This document shows, in pieces, positions 11,901-23,447 of a stretch of DNA of 64,000 nt. The first letter of the stretch is position 1. Each line of letters begins with the position of its first letter. Under the pieces are notes generated by a model. That model saw only the letters and a list, made by a program, of their open reading frames with translations, had not been told where the DNA came from and did not search any database. The stretch is from Epiperipatus broadwayi (lineage: Eukaryota; Onychophora; Udeonychophora; Euonychophora; Peripatidae), in assembly GCA_028023455.1 (NCBI GenBank), contig JAQFVV010006272.1, positions 2,831,127 through 2,895,126 of the forward strand. Direction: 5' to 3'. Both the position numbers and the translations under genes were made by a program.

Positions 11901-13465
11901 TTATATTTTAAAAATATAAGTATTGCATATTTAAAAAAATACAATAACATTCGATAATTATAGTATATGTGAAACTGTAACAGGTGATAATTAAACCCAT
12001 GTTATAGTATTATACATGAGTATGGCTTATGGAATAAATGTATTATAGTTTACGAGCATTGGAGAACAAACGTTAAAAGTAATAATAATATTTGAATAAC
12101 ATGCGGAGTGACTCATATTGATTGTAAAATTATGATGTTATAAATGATGTTTATCCACATAGATAATTTATAATACAGTAACTTTAATATTAAAAGGTAA
12201 AGAATGGTGTTACCCATAAAATAGTTAAAATAAGTGATATGATAAATCTAATGAGAAATAAATAAATAACTTTTAAAAGGCATAATAAGTTTAATTAACG
12301 ATAAAAGAAATATAAATGTGTATAATTCAGCTATTGCAGTGTAAAGAAAAATGAGGATATCCCTTGTAAATAGATGTAGATGGATTTGTTTGTTTTATTT
12401 ATTTTATTGATGTTAATAAAATTTTAAAATTTGTTTATTAAAACTTGTGTCTGAGTTTTGTTTTCTCTACATCATTGCATGAATTCACAGGGTATGTTCA
12501 CAACCATTAAACTAAGTATATGATTGTTTGCACAAAAGATAAATAGAGAAGTATGTTTAATCTTAAATATTTATTGATGTTCTTGTAATTAAATAATTAT
12601 AAAATTGCATTGCGTTACTGGTCATCAATCCTTTATCATAATATTTTGCTAAATTATATGCTATTAGTTGCCACCTGCTTTATTTGTCAGATTATCTAAA
12701 CACTGCCACTTATTAATTTATTTTATTACTTAAAGATAAAAAAAGGGGATATTAGGCTATTAACTAATTTATTACGGTTATAAATTTGCGATGAAAGAAA
12801 AGCTGTACTAGTTGGATTAAGCAATGAAGATTGTGATTATTATTGTTTTATTATTAATCTAGTTTCAGAGTAGTAGATTATGACATAAAATCCCTTATCA
12901 TATTTTGCTACCATATGTTATTAACATACGAATAAATTTAAGAGCCTGAGATTATTTCATTTGAGCTAGATGATTATTATTATTATTATTAGAGATAAAA
13001 GATTAATACTTTAATTGTTAAATGAGTCTTAGTGATTAGAAGTTGCGGAAGTCATAAGAATACTATGTAGTTATTATGTGTAATAGTAGTATAAGGGGGA
13101 ATAGTGTTCTTATGCCATTGAGGTGGTATCCTGTGGGATATTGTCTCAATGTAATCTACCTTGTCACCCGTATTTCCACTTCTAGTCTCATGAGTTCCTG
13201 AATATTTATTTGAGTTAGTTTAAAACAGAACCTAAGTTAATTTTAAGAAACTTGAGCTAGTAAAGCATTTAATTGAATATTTCATTAATTGTTAGAGCTA
13301 GAACCCGGTTAGGTGATTTTCACTATATTATATTTATTTTGGGGGAAGTGGAGATGCGGGAATGGGGCGGTTAGATTGGCCTGATGTGTTAGAAAAGGGC
13401 AGATTGTGGCCCTCAACGTGATTGGCCTGAGGTGTAGTGGAGCTTCACACGAGGACAAGGGCAGA
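8978..13465 (+). mobile_element. Long interspersed repeat, copy A (~4.5 kb, non-coding)
   Basis: Collinear with 25511-29831 over its whole length, at roughly nine identical bases in ten by eye in sampled blocks. It begins 'ttgtgcccttttc' after (TA)n and ends 'gacaagggcagaa' before (TA)n. The reverse complement of that end, TTCTGCCCTTGTC, matches the start at 11 of 13 positions, so short terminal inverted repeats and a TA target are plausible. The 3' end is partly duplicated: 'gattggcctga.gtgt' occurs twice near 13375 and 13420, each followed by 'gggcag'; copy B lacks this extra piece. A 54-bp tandem duplication lies at about 10585-10692 and is single in copy B. No transposase or RT frame is visible; the only shared frame is 9858-10082 (~70 codons, unknown). 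Orientation is arbitrary. Likely a non-autonomous DNA transposon, but a host segmental duplication is not excluded. Confidence 0.8.
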
Positions 13466-15725
13466 ATATATATATATATGATAAACATCATCAAATAATA
13501 TGAAATATAATCAAAGAGATAAAATTTCTAACTTAAATGTACTGAGTTACATTCTCCAATCTCAAAGAAATGATGCAGCAAATAAAAAGAAATACTTTGA
13601 TTACTTATCAGATTTTTATATAGATGTCTAAATAAATTCTAACAAGAACAAACATTAACTTGTACATCAATTAAAATGTCAGAACATTTTTAAAGCAGTT
13701 TATAATTTTATTTTTTTAATTAGAATTGTTAACCTCATTCTAATAACAATATCAATAAATAATAAACTATTATATCATAATGCAAATGAAACAACACCAA
13801 ATAGTATGAAATAAAATCAAAAAGATAAAACTTCTAATTTAAATATCATAATATTAAATTAAAAGTGCATTGCTTTCCAGTGTCAATGTTCTGACGCAAT
13901 GAATAAAATCAAACGCTTTTCTTTTTTTCTAAGTTCTTGTATTGTTGTCTAAAAATTCTAATACAAATGACTATGAAAATATTGACACTCATGTCTATGC
14001 AAAATTGGCTTATGACAATCAACTTAGCTTATAATAACCATCTGGATTGATTTAAATTTCTTGCTCTCCATTGTTAGAGTTTGTTTATAAGACCAATAAG
14101 AACATTTTCTTATTGCATGAGGACTTTGACACTGGACAGCATTGCACTAAATATCACAGCATATTTAAGTAAGAAGTTTTATTTGGGGGGGGGGGTTATT
14201 TCACATTATTTGGTGTTGCTTAGCTTTCTTTATATATGTAATATTTTGTTGTTTATTGATAAGTTTATTAAAACAAGGGTTAATCAATTCTGCCATTGTA
14301 TATTGAATTATAAACTGATTTGAGTAAGGTCTGAAATTATCAATTTTAATTAATTTATCTTGACAATATTATCTTATACTTTTCCACAATAAAAAATTAA
14401 ATTAGATTAACTTTACAAAAAAAAAAGTGTTTAATATTAATGTATTACATAATTGTGCTACATGATAGAACTATAGTCATAGCTTCCCAATAAAATTAAA
14501 AATAACTAAAGGACTTTATTGCTGGAGAGTTCATAAGAAGTTCAAGCACCAAAAGTGACAGGATTGACATGATCCATAGCTCATTGGCTCTAGAGACTGC
14601 CTTTCTACTATTGCACTAAGCCATACTGGGCATGATAATTAAAGATGATAGACAAAAATCATTCATATTTAATAGTTAGATTCATCAATAATAAAGTTTA
14701 TTAGAACACAAATCAAAACTTTTGGGGCAAAATTATTAACCAAATGAATATAACTTTAATAATAAAAAAGGTTTTATGATATAGTAAGAATTGAATCTTT
14801 TGAGAAGATAATTTATTTTGTCTGGTGCAATTTATTTTTGTTCAAAAACTCATTAAATATCTTTGCTAATCTCAATACTTGCTATGTAGCTTATCTCCAA
14901 AGCTTTTTATAGAAAACGATCTATATGAGCATATTAATTTTCTAGTTTTACTATTCTTATACAATTGTTCAGATGTGATCTAAAAGGCATTGAACTTATT
15001 TGTTTGCTAGTTTGAGATTAAAAATATTATTGAGAACAATATACAGCATTGTTACATCTCTAAACATATGCATTACCTTCTCATTTGTAATATGTAGAAA
15101 AAAATAATATTTTATTATTATTTTGGGGTGAATCTTTATATTTGTTTATATTTTTATAGTAGTTTGTACTGTTTTTATTTGCTTATGCTGCTTTTTTTGG
15201 AGGGATGGGTGCAGGAGAATATCTTTATGAATTCATTTATTAAAGAAAATACTGGAATTTAACTATACATTTTAAAAAATATCAATCCATAAATAAATAA
15301 AGACTATAACCAGCTAACAACATGGCTTCTATTTTAAGTATACTACTGTAAGAAATGGCATTATTTCATAAATAGATTTAAATCTGTGTTTGTAGAAAAT
15401 TTAGTTATGTACATTAAAACTTTTCTTTGGATAGTATTTTTTATTTTGCATGTGGAAAATGATTTGAAAAAAGATATATAATGGAGCAAATTTATGTATA
15501 AATGGTAGTATGTTAGCCATTCACATGGGAACTTTAAAGCATGATATTAATGAGAATTGAATTTTTAAATTTTGACAGTAAATTCTATTTGAGATTACTT
15601 TTATATATTCATTTATTAATATATGTATTGTCTAATTGTATTATATTATATCTGTTAATGTATGTATATATCATTCTAACACATTCTTGAAACAAATGAA
15701 TAGATATGTAAAAAAAAAAAAATCC

Positions 15726-15727
<2 letters not shown>
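13466..15727. other. AT-rich stretch without a recognisable gene
   Basis: Starts with a short TA tract bounding the long repeat. An 11-G homopolymer lies at 14185-14195 inside an 80-codon chance frame; the poly-G makes that frame implausible as a gene. No other structure seen. Confidence 0.6.

Positions 15728-15728
<1 letters not shown>

Positions 15729-15798
<70 letters not shown>
15729..15798. repeat. (TA)35 microsatellite
   Basis: Seventy bases of uninterrupted AT dinucleotide, directly abutting a foldback-family remnant on the right. Confidence 0.95.
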
Positions 15799-15800
<2 letters not shown>

Positions 15801-15875
15801 TGCTGAACTAGCACTCTTTTGTTGGCCCAGACAACAATCTCTTGCATATATCATCATTTGTTGAACATCTATTTA
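15799..15875 (+). repeat. Remnant of the 'catgctaaaccagca' foldback family
   Basis: The blocks 'catgctgaactagca', 'ttgttggcccagacaac' and 'atct' align in order with 'catgctaaaccagca', 'cagttggtccagactat' and 'catct' of the foldback elements at 23.55-23.62 kb and 34.19-34.24 kb. Only one short piece of one arm is retained. Confidence 0.55.
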
Positions 15876-16680
15876 TCATACTAAATTATTATATTTTGAT
15901 TTAACAATATAAACTTTCTGCATTCTCAATTTTGACTTCAACTATTGTGGACAAATATATCAATAATTAATACAAATCACTTTTTTAACTAGAGTTTAAT
16001 TAAAACAGATATATTAATTATTAATTGTGGTTTAAAGTACATATCTAATCTATGGTAAATCTTTTATAAATGATTAATAATAATTATTAAGATATTTTAG
16101 TAAAATAGTTGTCAAAATCATCTGTGCAGAAAGTTAGGCATTTACAAATACATCTCATAACCATAAAGACATTATGATAATGAAAGATTATATGATTTAT
16201 GAAAGAAATTAATTTAAATGTCAAAAGTTCCTAAATTAACTTATAGCTGAATAAAAAAAATTATTTGATCAATGAAATCTGCTCAAATTTTGATGATGGG
16301 GGAAGATTAGACTTATGAGACTCATAGAAAAAACTTGTATATTATAATTTTTTTCAGTAAAATGCTAAACTGAAATGAATATGGAAGATCCAAATGAAGG
16401 CACAGCTGAAATGGACTATATTAGAAATTATAAAAATATATTTTTTAAAATTATGTTTTTAATAGATTTGACACATGAAGTGATCATCAATTAGTGAAAT
16501 GTAAGATGCAGATTGATATAAAACTAGATCAAAATGATTAACACTATTAAAAAAGGATAACGAAGCTTCACAGTAATATTTTGAAGTCAAACTGAAGGTA
16601 AGCTCATTACCTTTAAGTGTTGTTATCAAAATGAAGAAAACTTCTAGTTTCCTAACAGCAACAAGATTTTAACTGACATC
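15876..16680. other. AT-rich stretch without a recognisable gene
   Basis: No reading frame or repeat structure stands out before the Lys/Asn-rich frame that follows. Confidence 0.55.
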
Positions 16681-16683
16681 GTT

Positions 16684-17172
16684 GTGAAAACAAGGATGGC
16701 ACAGAATGTTTCAAGTCAAGTGCAAAATAGAGGGGAAAATGCAAATCAAGAAAACAGTAGTATAAATAAACATCTGATGGAAAAAGAGAATCCAGTTAAC
16801 AAAGAAATCACCTCAGGTGATTTGGACTATATGTCACCCAAAATATCACAAGGGACAGTTGAGGGTTTCAAAAAGCGTAAAATTGAAAATAACATTATCT
16901 AAAAAGTGAAACCGATTAATAAGAACAAATCTATAAAATATAAATTTGAAACTAATGAGAGAAGTAAGTCAAACAAATTATTTAATGTTAATAACCAAGA
17001 ATTCAAGTATAAAGAGGCATTACAATCAAAAATGAAAATCTATGCAAATACAGTAAAAACTAGTGGGAATAGAAGTAATAACATTACACAAGAGGTTTAT
17101 GATAATATATTGGATTTAATGGATGAGAAAGATGAACAATCAACTGTTTTAACGAAATCATTCAATGAATAA
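16684..17172 (+). pseudogene. Decayed Lys/Asn-rich reading frame of unknown family
   Basis: One frame stays open for about 160 codons, broken only by a single TAA at 16900-16902; reading continues in the same frame after it. The first ATG is at 16696; an upstream GTG is not a credible animal start. The product would be highly polar (Lys, Asn, Glu, Ser), with no membrane segment or recognisable motif, and ends near 'DNILDLMDEKDEQSTVLTKS'. It precedes an RTE-type LINE corpse on the same strand, so it could be a LINE accessory frame or upstream region. An unrelated retrocopy is equally possible. I do not recognise it. Confidence 0.35.
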
Positions 17173-17249
17173 CTTTTAATAAGGATTGAGAAATTTAAGG
17201 AATAAAAGCAAACAATTATTTTATCAAGAACATAATCACAGACAAGTTC

Positions 17250-17692
17250 AATTGACATGCTGGATGCCAGACACTCCAGCTAGAAATATCTCTGTAATAT
17301 TAATAGAGTTTTGCTGTAATATTTACGGGCATGGGTCTGCATTCCTTATTTCTTTCTCAGGGGTCAATCGTGGTGGTCATTGGGAGTCTGGTTTATGGGT
17401 GCGGGCTGTTGACAATTATTGCCACTACCTGGAAAGTCTACCGGGAGGGTACAGGATCAAAGTTTCCAGTGCCATTTCCACTCTCATGGGTTGCTGTGCC
17501 CCTTGATGGATTGTTTTCTAGCAGTGCAGATCTGTGCTCGTAACTCGTTTAACTCTTTTATGGATATAATTGTGATCGAGCATATGTACTTTTGTAAACC
17601 TGGTCTTTAATTGTTTCACCTTGTAATATTGAACAATGTATTTACATTATGTAGTGGGTGATCAGTCACCTGCATTTTTTCCTTAGTAAAAA
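17250..17692 (+). mobile_element. GC-richer insert ending in an A-run, possible retroposon
   Basis: Composition jumps to near-balanced GC between about 17250 and 17600 (for example 'gggtcaatcgtggtggtcat' and 'gggtgcgggctgttgac') and falls back afterwards; the block ends with ten A at about 17687-17696. It lies between the Lys/Asn-rich frame and the LINE RT corpse. Short overlapping open frames (17186-17610) are a by-product of the higher GC and show no protein motif. The 3' A-run suggests retroposition on the plus strand, but no polymerase III boxes or clear target duplication are visible. Confidence 0.4.
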
Positions 17693-17699
17693 AAAAATA

Positions 17700-19420
17700 T
17701 TAACACTATTAACAGACGATATTCTTAATCTTCAGAAACACTCCAATCATTTTAAATTAGAACTTGAAAATCATTTTAAAATATAAGCAGATAAGATGAG
17801 GAATTTAAACTTAACAATATCAATAACACGATAACTAATTATCTATGAAGAACAGCTACACAGATAGTTGGTACAAGAAAGCAACAATTTTCAACTGAGA
17901 CTGGATAATTTGTGCAGAAAAAAGGAAATACGAAAATATTTAAAAAAGATTTATTAAAAAAAGAATAGAATATTTAGATTTCTGTAAAATATTACAAAAA
18001 AGAGTTACCAGTAAAAAGTATATCCATGAATTGGAAAGGAAAGCCATAGAAAATAATAAACATCCAAAAAGAGCAAAACAACATTTTGATATTGCATAAA
18101 AATATTTCAGCAATAATAATAAAAAAAAAAAACAGAAAATTACTAAAAATAGGAATGTTACTATAAAATGTGTGGAAGATCTACAATTATATAACACTAA
18201 AAACCAAGAAAACCAAGTATTCACTATAATTACTACATTTTTTGAATTATCAAGCATGTTAAATCGTATAGGAAGACAACCAGTTAAATCTATGAAGAAG
18301 TAAAACGCATTAGAAAATGATAAAATTATTAATATTTTACATAAGTAGGAGAAGAAATGGAAAAATTATTAGCAAAACTATGTGTCAAAATATTTAAATG
18401 ATAAAGATATATCAAATAATTGAAAGTATACAGTAATAATACTGATATTTATGGAAAAGTGATAAAAAAATATTTTAAAATTTATTTAAAAAGTAACTCT
18501 TCCATCAGCTCTATATCATCTATAACAAATTTTGGATTCAAATCTATAAAAATAATAGGCTGAATTTAAAAGTGATTTTAAGCATAGTGGATAATAGTCA
18601 AGTGTTGAGAGGTTATAATAAATATAAGATGGCATTACTCTTTGCATTTGTAGATTATAAAAAATAATTTGATTTATAATTATTTATACAGCATTTAAAG
18701 CTTTGAGCTATTAAGGCATAAACCCAGAATACTATCATATTTTTAAAGAATATTTTTCAAAATGAAACAGTTGTGATTTACCTTGTGACATTAAGCTGAT
18801 TAACATTAATAAGGATATAATCTGGGAAAATCTGTTTTGGAAATCTTTTTAAACAATCTTACAATAATTTTTTATGTATTTAATTTTACAAGATGTATTT
18901 TACATGTTTAATTTTACAAGAAAAACACACAAAATACTTCTTGTAAAATTACTGTAAAAAGTTTTCCAAATACATAAATACTCTGACTATATCTTTATTA
19001 ATATTAATCATATTAATGCCATAAGTTAAATCACAGCTGTTTCATTTTGAAAAATATTCTTTAGAATATGATAGTATTTTGGGACTATTGTTTAATAGTT
19101 CAAATAGAAAACTAAAAAAATAAAAATACATGTGGATTAATTAAATCATTAGATTTTGCACATGATGTGGTTGTTTTTGAAAATAATGCTTCAGAGTTTC
19201 AGAAAATGTTGTTGAAAAGTTATCAAAAGAAAGTAAGAAAGTAAAATAGATAAATACTAAAAAGACTAAAGTAATATTCAATTAATTTTTCAGAAAATAA
19301 TAAAGATTGATAATCATTACTTAGAAGGTTAATAATTTCATAAATCTTGGTACGATTATAAACCTACAACAGCTATAACTAGTATATGACACCATTATCA
19401 AATTTCAAATGCCTTAATTT
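17700..19420 (+). pseudogene. RTE-type LINE corpse (reverse transcriptase region)
   Basis: Translating across frameshifts gives RT landmarks in the right order. A linker reading like 'TQIVGTRK..LST.T' lies near 17850-17920. Near 18650 is 'FVDYKK' (RT motif A, usually FVDYxKAFD), then 'NTIIFLKNIFQNETVV' near 18730-18780. Near 19150 is 'LDFAHDVVVFENNASEFQKML', which corresponds to the YADD/FADD motif C and its following helix with the two catalytic Asp reduced to H-D. After that comes 'ILVRL'. This pattern is that of the RTE/BovB group as I know it. Stops and frameshifts are frequent, so it is long dead. A 200-bp segment between motifs A and C is present twice in inverted orientation (18723-19084). 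The endonuclease domain is not visible upstream. Confidence 0.75.
18723..19084. repeat. Inverted duplication inside the LINE corpse
   Basis: About 18723-18921 and 18939-19084 are inverted complements. The shared outer block contains 'atactatcatatt', 'aaagaatatttttcaaaatg' and 'aaacag.tgtgattta', so the same RT-coding segment is present once forward and once reversed. The centre is 'acaagaaaaacacac'. Mismatches in both arms suggest it is almost as old as the LINE. Confidence 0.8.
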
Positions 19421-19973
19421 TATGTTTTTAAATTGAACAAATATTTTTATCAGGACATTCTTAAGCATGTTTCTCTTTTGTAAAAATCAAATTAGTTTGA
19501 ATTTATCTTATGTAGTTTTAATTTATCTCATCCTTTCCATTTTATCTCTATCTCACAGTTTTATAATTTATACAGCTGTAAATTTAAATTCTCTTTGCAA
19601 AAAAATTGCTACTTTTTAAAGATAAATATAATAAAAGTTATTGTAACTAATGGCAACAATAATAAAAAGAAAGTTTATTTTATAATAGTAATAAGAAAAC
19701 AATCAATTGATTATAAAAAAAAAACTCTCTACTGAATCTAGTTATTTAATTTTTATTTTTGCAATTATAAAACTATATCATTTTTATTTTTTTTTATATA
19801 TAAATAATTTAATATTTATCATAAATAATGCTTACAAAAATTAAATTTGAAATTATATATATATAAAATTAAAAAAAACAAAAAAAAATATTAGGCAAAA
19901 AACAAAATTTTACTAAAATTCTTTCAGAATCATGATTTTATCTATTAGCAAATATTTTCAAGTGAAATTCAAC
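19421..19973. other. AT-rich stretch without a recognisable gene
   Basis: Poly-A/T-rich, no frame, no repeat beyond short AT tracts near 19795-19865. Confidence 0.6.
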
Positions 19974-19979
19974 AATATA

Positions 19980-20044
<65 letters not shown>
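19974..20044. repeat. (TA)n microsatellite
   Basis: About 65 bases of nearly uninterrupted TA, bordering the purine-rich minisatellite to its right. Confidence 0.9.
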
Positions 20045-20047
<3 letters not shown>

Positions 20048-20049
20048 AC

Positions 20050-20545
20050 CTAAATAAGAGGAAGAGGAGAGAGGGGGGAACAAGTGGTGAAAAGATGATG
20101 AAAATGGAAAAAGAAATATGAAGAAAAGAAAGATGAGAGAATACAATAGAGGTCACAAATTGTAACCTTATAAAAGAAATGAAGAGATGAAGATAAATTA
20201 ATTAAGCAGAAGAGAAAAAAATGAAATGATGGAATGAAGATGATGAAAATGAAATTAATTAATCTATAAGAGATGAGAATAAACTAATTTATTCTAAACG
20301 ATTTGAAAGAGAAAAATGGAGATGACTAAATGGTGAAGATATTAAACACAAAAATGAAAATGAAGATGGAAAATGAATTAGATGAAATGGAGAGGACAAA
20401 AATGAAATGAACTAGTCTATAAGAGATGGAAGATAAACTATTTAAAAGGAAGAAAATGGAAGGAGATGGGAAAAATGAAATGAAATAAATGAAATGATAT
20501 TGAAATGAAATCTGTTAGAGATGAAGATAAACTAAGATGCTTGTA
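20050..20545 (+). repeat. Purine-strand minisatellite (GA/ATGAA-rich)
   Basis: Nearly 500 bases in which the plus strand is overwhelmingly A and G. The phrase 'ataagagatgaagataaact' or a close variant recurs near 20180, 20262, 20415 and 20512, separated by variable runs of 'aaaatgaaatga'. The strand asymmetry could allow intramolecular triplex formation, but this is inference. Confidence 0.65.
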
Positions 20546-21584
20546 CTATTAGGGACTCCTAATGACTTGGCTCAGTGGGGTTACAATAAATTTAAGAAAG
20601 AATGATGATCCAGAGATATACAATTGGAGAGAGACCAAATCCAATATCAATGCAAATATAACTATTATAGCATATTAATAATTTAGCATACACAATATAA
20701 AAGATAATTTAAATCATTATTTAATAATTACCAGAATCGGCCTACTATCAGATCATACACTCTGAATAACACAAATGATATTTTGTTGGAAGGATTATCT
20801 CATTAAATTATAGCTAACAAGGCAACAAGAGTAATCACTCTCAGGGGTTTTAAAACTAAAACTCTTGTGCAAGATAACAGTTTAAGTTGCCTACTAAATA
20901 ACTGCTTGAATTAACAAATAAGTGAGTGATATCTTGGCCGACCATAAAATAACTACCTTGTGTTCAATCATGGAATAATAAACAAAAAAATATTAATCCC
21001 AAGATTTTATTAATTAATCTAAATTTAAATTAATAATGGCCTATTACCCAAGACATTACTCGAGTAAGAAAAAAGACAAGGGTACTTTTTATGCCTCTCC
21101 CCATACTCACAGTCAACCTACTAAGGACCTTAAATGCAGATGGATTATAAACTTTTAAAAATATACAAGATGATGATAGACAATGTGCAGCTTTAAAAAT
21201 AAATAGTAAATACTCTTCTGAAGCACTAATATTTTTTATTTCACATTGCATAATCTTCAGTCTGAGAAGATATAATGCTAACTTAAAAATCAACTTTAAA
21301 ATGAGCATTCAATTAAGTATCTGTAATTCTGTGATTACTGTTACTGTGATTCAATTGGAGTATCACCAATATTAGCATGGCTTTAAATATTTTAAACCAG
21401 TAAAAAAATATATTTTATATACTTTATAATATTTTTTATGAACCTTTGGAACTCAAGACAATAATATTTTTCATATAAAAGTAAAACAAACAGAAACGAA
21501 ACTGTTAAAATAATAATACTTTGGTTTATTAATAACAAATAATTTAATATATCCAGCACACAGTTCTTGTTTTCAAAATAGTTC
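20546..21584. other. AT-rich stretch without a recognisable gene
   Basis: A weak A-box-like word 'tggctcagtgggg' occurs near 20570 without a B-box. The 92-codon minus-strand frame at 21030-21308 shows no family motif. I see no gene. Confidence 0.55.
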
Positions 21585-21670
21585 ATATATATGTAATATA
21601 GAAATAAAACAAACTAACTCCTTCTTTTTAAAACTTGATTTTTTTATGACTATAATCATGAAAAAGAAAT

Positions 21671-21708
21671 CCAACATTTCGACTATTTTTTATAGTCTTT
21701 TTCAAGGC
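21671..21708 (-). ncRNA. Hammerhead-like motif, left arm of PLE palindrome
   Basis: Minus-strand mirror of the motif at 22573-22610: a TTGAAAA box, stem II GACTAT/ATAGTC with an A-loop, then CGAAA and TGTTGG. Confidence 0.4.
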
Positions 21709-22572
21709 ACACTAAAATAAAATATATATACAATAAATATCACATATTCCAAAAAAAAAATAATAATAATAATTAATTAAAAATTACAAAATATATTCAT
21801 AACCAAAATTTTCTTTTTTTTTACCTTATCTCACTCCCCTTTCCTATTACAATCACAACTTAAACACAACTAATTTCTTTTTAAAAATCTATATATATAT
21901 ATCATATAAAAACTTTTAATTAAAAACCTATTATTTTCTTTTATCTTTTTCTATTAACATCTTATTTAATTCTGGTTTTATTTCATTTATGTATACACCC
22001 TCTTTTATTATCCTTTCATTATATGACTTAATACATTCCAAAGGTTTTATTTCAAAATCCCCATGCTAAAACTTATTCTTATCAATGTAAATAGCAGAAT
22101 TTTTATCACCTAAATATTTAAATGTATTTAAGTTGTGATTGTAATAGGAAAGGGGAGTGAGATACTAGATTAAAACAGCATTTAGGTGCTAAAAATTCTG
22201 CTATTCATAAGAATAAATTTAAGCATGGGGATTTTAAAATAAAACCTTTGGAATGTATTAAGTCATATAATGAAAGGATAATAAAAGAGGGTGTATACAT
22301 AAATGAAATAAAACCAGAATTAAATAGGATGTTAATAGAAAAAGATAAAAGAAAATAATAGGTTTTTAATTAAAAAATTTTATATGATATATATAGATTT
22401 TTAAAAAGAAATTAGTTGTGTTTAAGTTGTGATTATAATAGGAAAGGGGAGTGAGATAAGGTAAAAAAAAAAAATTTTGGTTATGAATATATTTTGTAAT
22501 TTTTAATTAATTTAATTTTTTTTTTTTTTTGGAATATGTGATATTTATTGTATATATATTTTATTTTAGTGT

Positions 22573-22610
22573 GCCTTGAAAAAGACTATAAAAAATAGTC
22601 GAAATGTTGG
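22573..22610 (+). ncRNA. Hammerhead-like motif, right arm of PLE palindrome
   Basis: Parts in order: GCC, TTGAAAA at the CUGAUGA position (three mismatches), stem II GACTAT (22584-22589) pairing perfectly with ATAGTC (22595-22600), GAAA (22601-22604), GTT as the cleavage triplet, and GG pairing with CC. The intact stem II and GAAA contrast with the degenerate first box, so it is probably inactive. Confidence 0.4.
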
Positions 22611-22690
22611 ATTTCTTTTTCATGATTATAGTCATAAAAAATCAAGTTTTAAAAAGAAGGAGTTAGTTTGTTTTATTTCTATATTTATTA

Positions 22691-23445
22691 ATAACAATAT
22701 TAAAAAAATAAAAAAAATATTTACAAATAAAAATTACTAGAATAAACATTGCCAAGATAGTGCTGGAATCGTTTACAAACATTTTGACTCTCAAACTTTG
22801 TTTTGACTTAACAAACTTATAACATTGTATCTGTTTAAAGTTACTGAGTATTCCTCTTTAACTCTTATAAAACTGTTTATCTTGATAAACAAAATAAAAT
22901 AAAATAAATACATACATACAAGAGCAATCAGAGGCTATTTGATATTAAATTCTAATCTCTTTTAATAATTAGAAATTCCAGATCTTTATACTTCAATTAC
23001 AATGGTCTAAGTTTAACAAACAATTTTATTTTTATTGTCATATTTAATAATACTGTGGTGTCATTTAAAAATCAGGATAACACTGTAATAGGTTTATATT
23101 CATTACCCTAAGCTAAAATGCTAAGCTAGGACTAGCATACACAGCATATATTTTTAAAAATTATCAGTAGTTACACCAACACTATTAATACTATAGCTAG
23201 TGATGCATTTAAATAAGACTAAGCTAACTTTAAACTAAATTAAATGTATGGGTCACTCATTCATCAGAGGTAATTTATACACCTTTTAAATAAATTCTGT
23301 CCACATAAAATTATTATACTAAATGTTTTTAAAATTAAAATTTAAAGAACTTACAAATCCAGTGGTGAAAACTCTGGATGAACATATTAAAATTAGTATG
23401 TGTGAATTGCCACTTATACCATATGCATAATTTATATACTTTAAT
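22691..23445. other. AT-rich stretch without a recognisable gene
   Basis: No open frame with motif, no repeat structure beyond short AT tracts. Confidence 0.6.
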
Positions 23446-23447
23446 AT

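Larger units (their letters stand above)
21586..22690. mobile_element. Large palindrome of two inverted PLE 3' ends
   Basis: About 21586-22128 is the inverted complement of about 22165-22690, with a ~40-bp spacer. Each arm reads outward as the tail of a Penelope-like element. The right arm (plus strand, about 22185-22360) encodes 'NSAIHKNKFKHGDFKIKP' then 'RIIKEGVYINEIKPELNR', which corresponds to the last part of the GIY-YIG domain and the PLE C-terminus, ending in TAA. Then come a conserved 'tgtgattataataggaaagg' block, and a hammerhead-like motif near the outer end. The left arm carries the same on the minus strand. The 'ggggagtgagata' block also appears once more near 22150. RT sequence is absent. 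This is a 5'-truncated PLE duplicated tail-outward rather than a host gene. Confidence 0.8.

Noticed and set aside
14081-14323. 80-codon plus-strand frame
   Set aside because: Runs through an 11-G homopolymer and AT-rich low-complexity sequence; no motif.
17186-17610. Three overlapping plus-strand frames of 63-106 codons
   Set aside because: They arise from the locally higher GC content; none shows a domain and they overlap each other in different frames.
17940-18257. 105-codon hydrophobic minus-strand frame
   Set aside because: Antisense of the A-rich, Lys-rich LINE region; poly-T gives Phe/Leu runs that mimic membrane segments.
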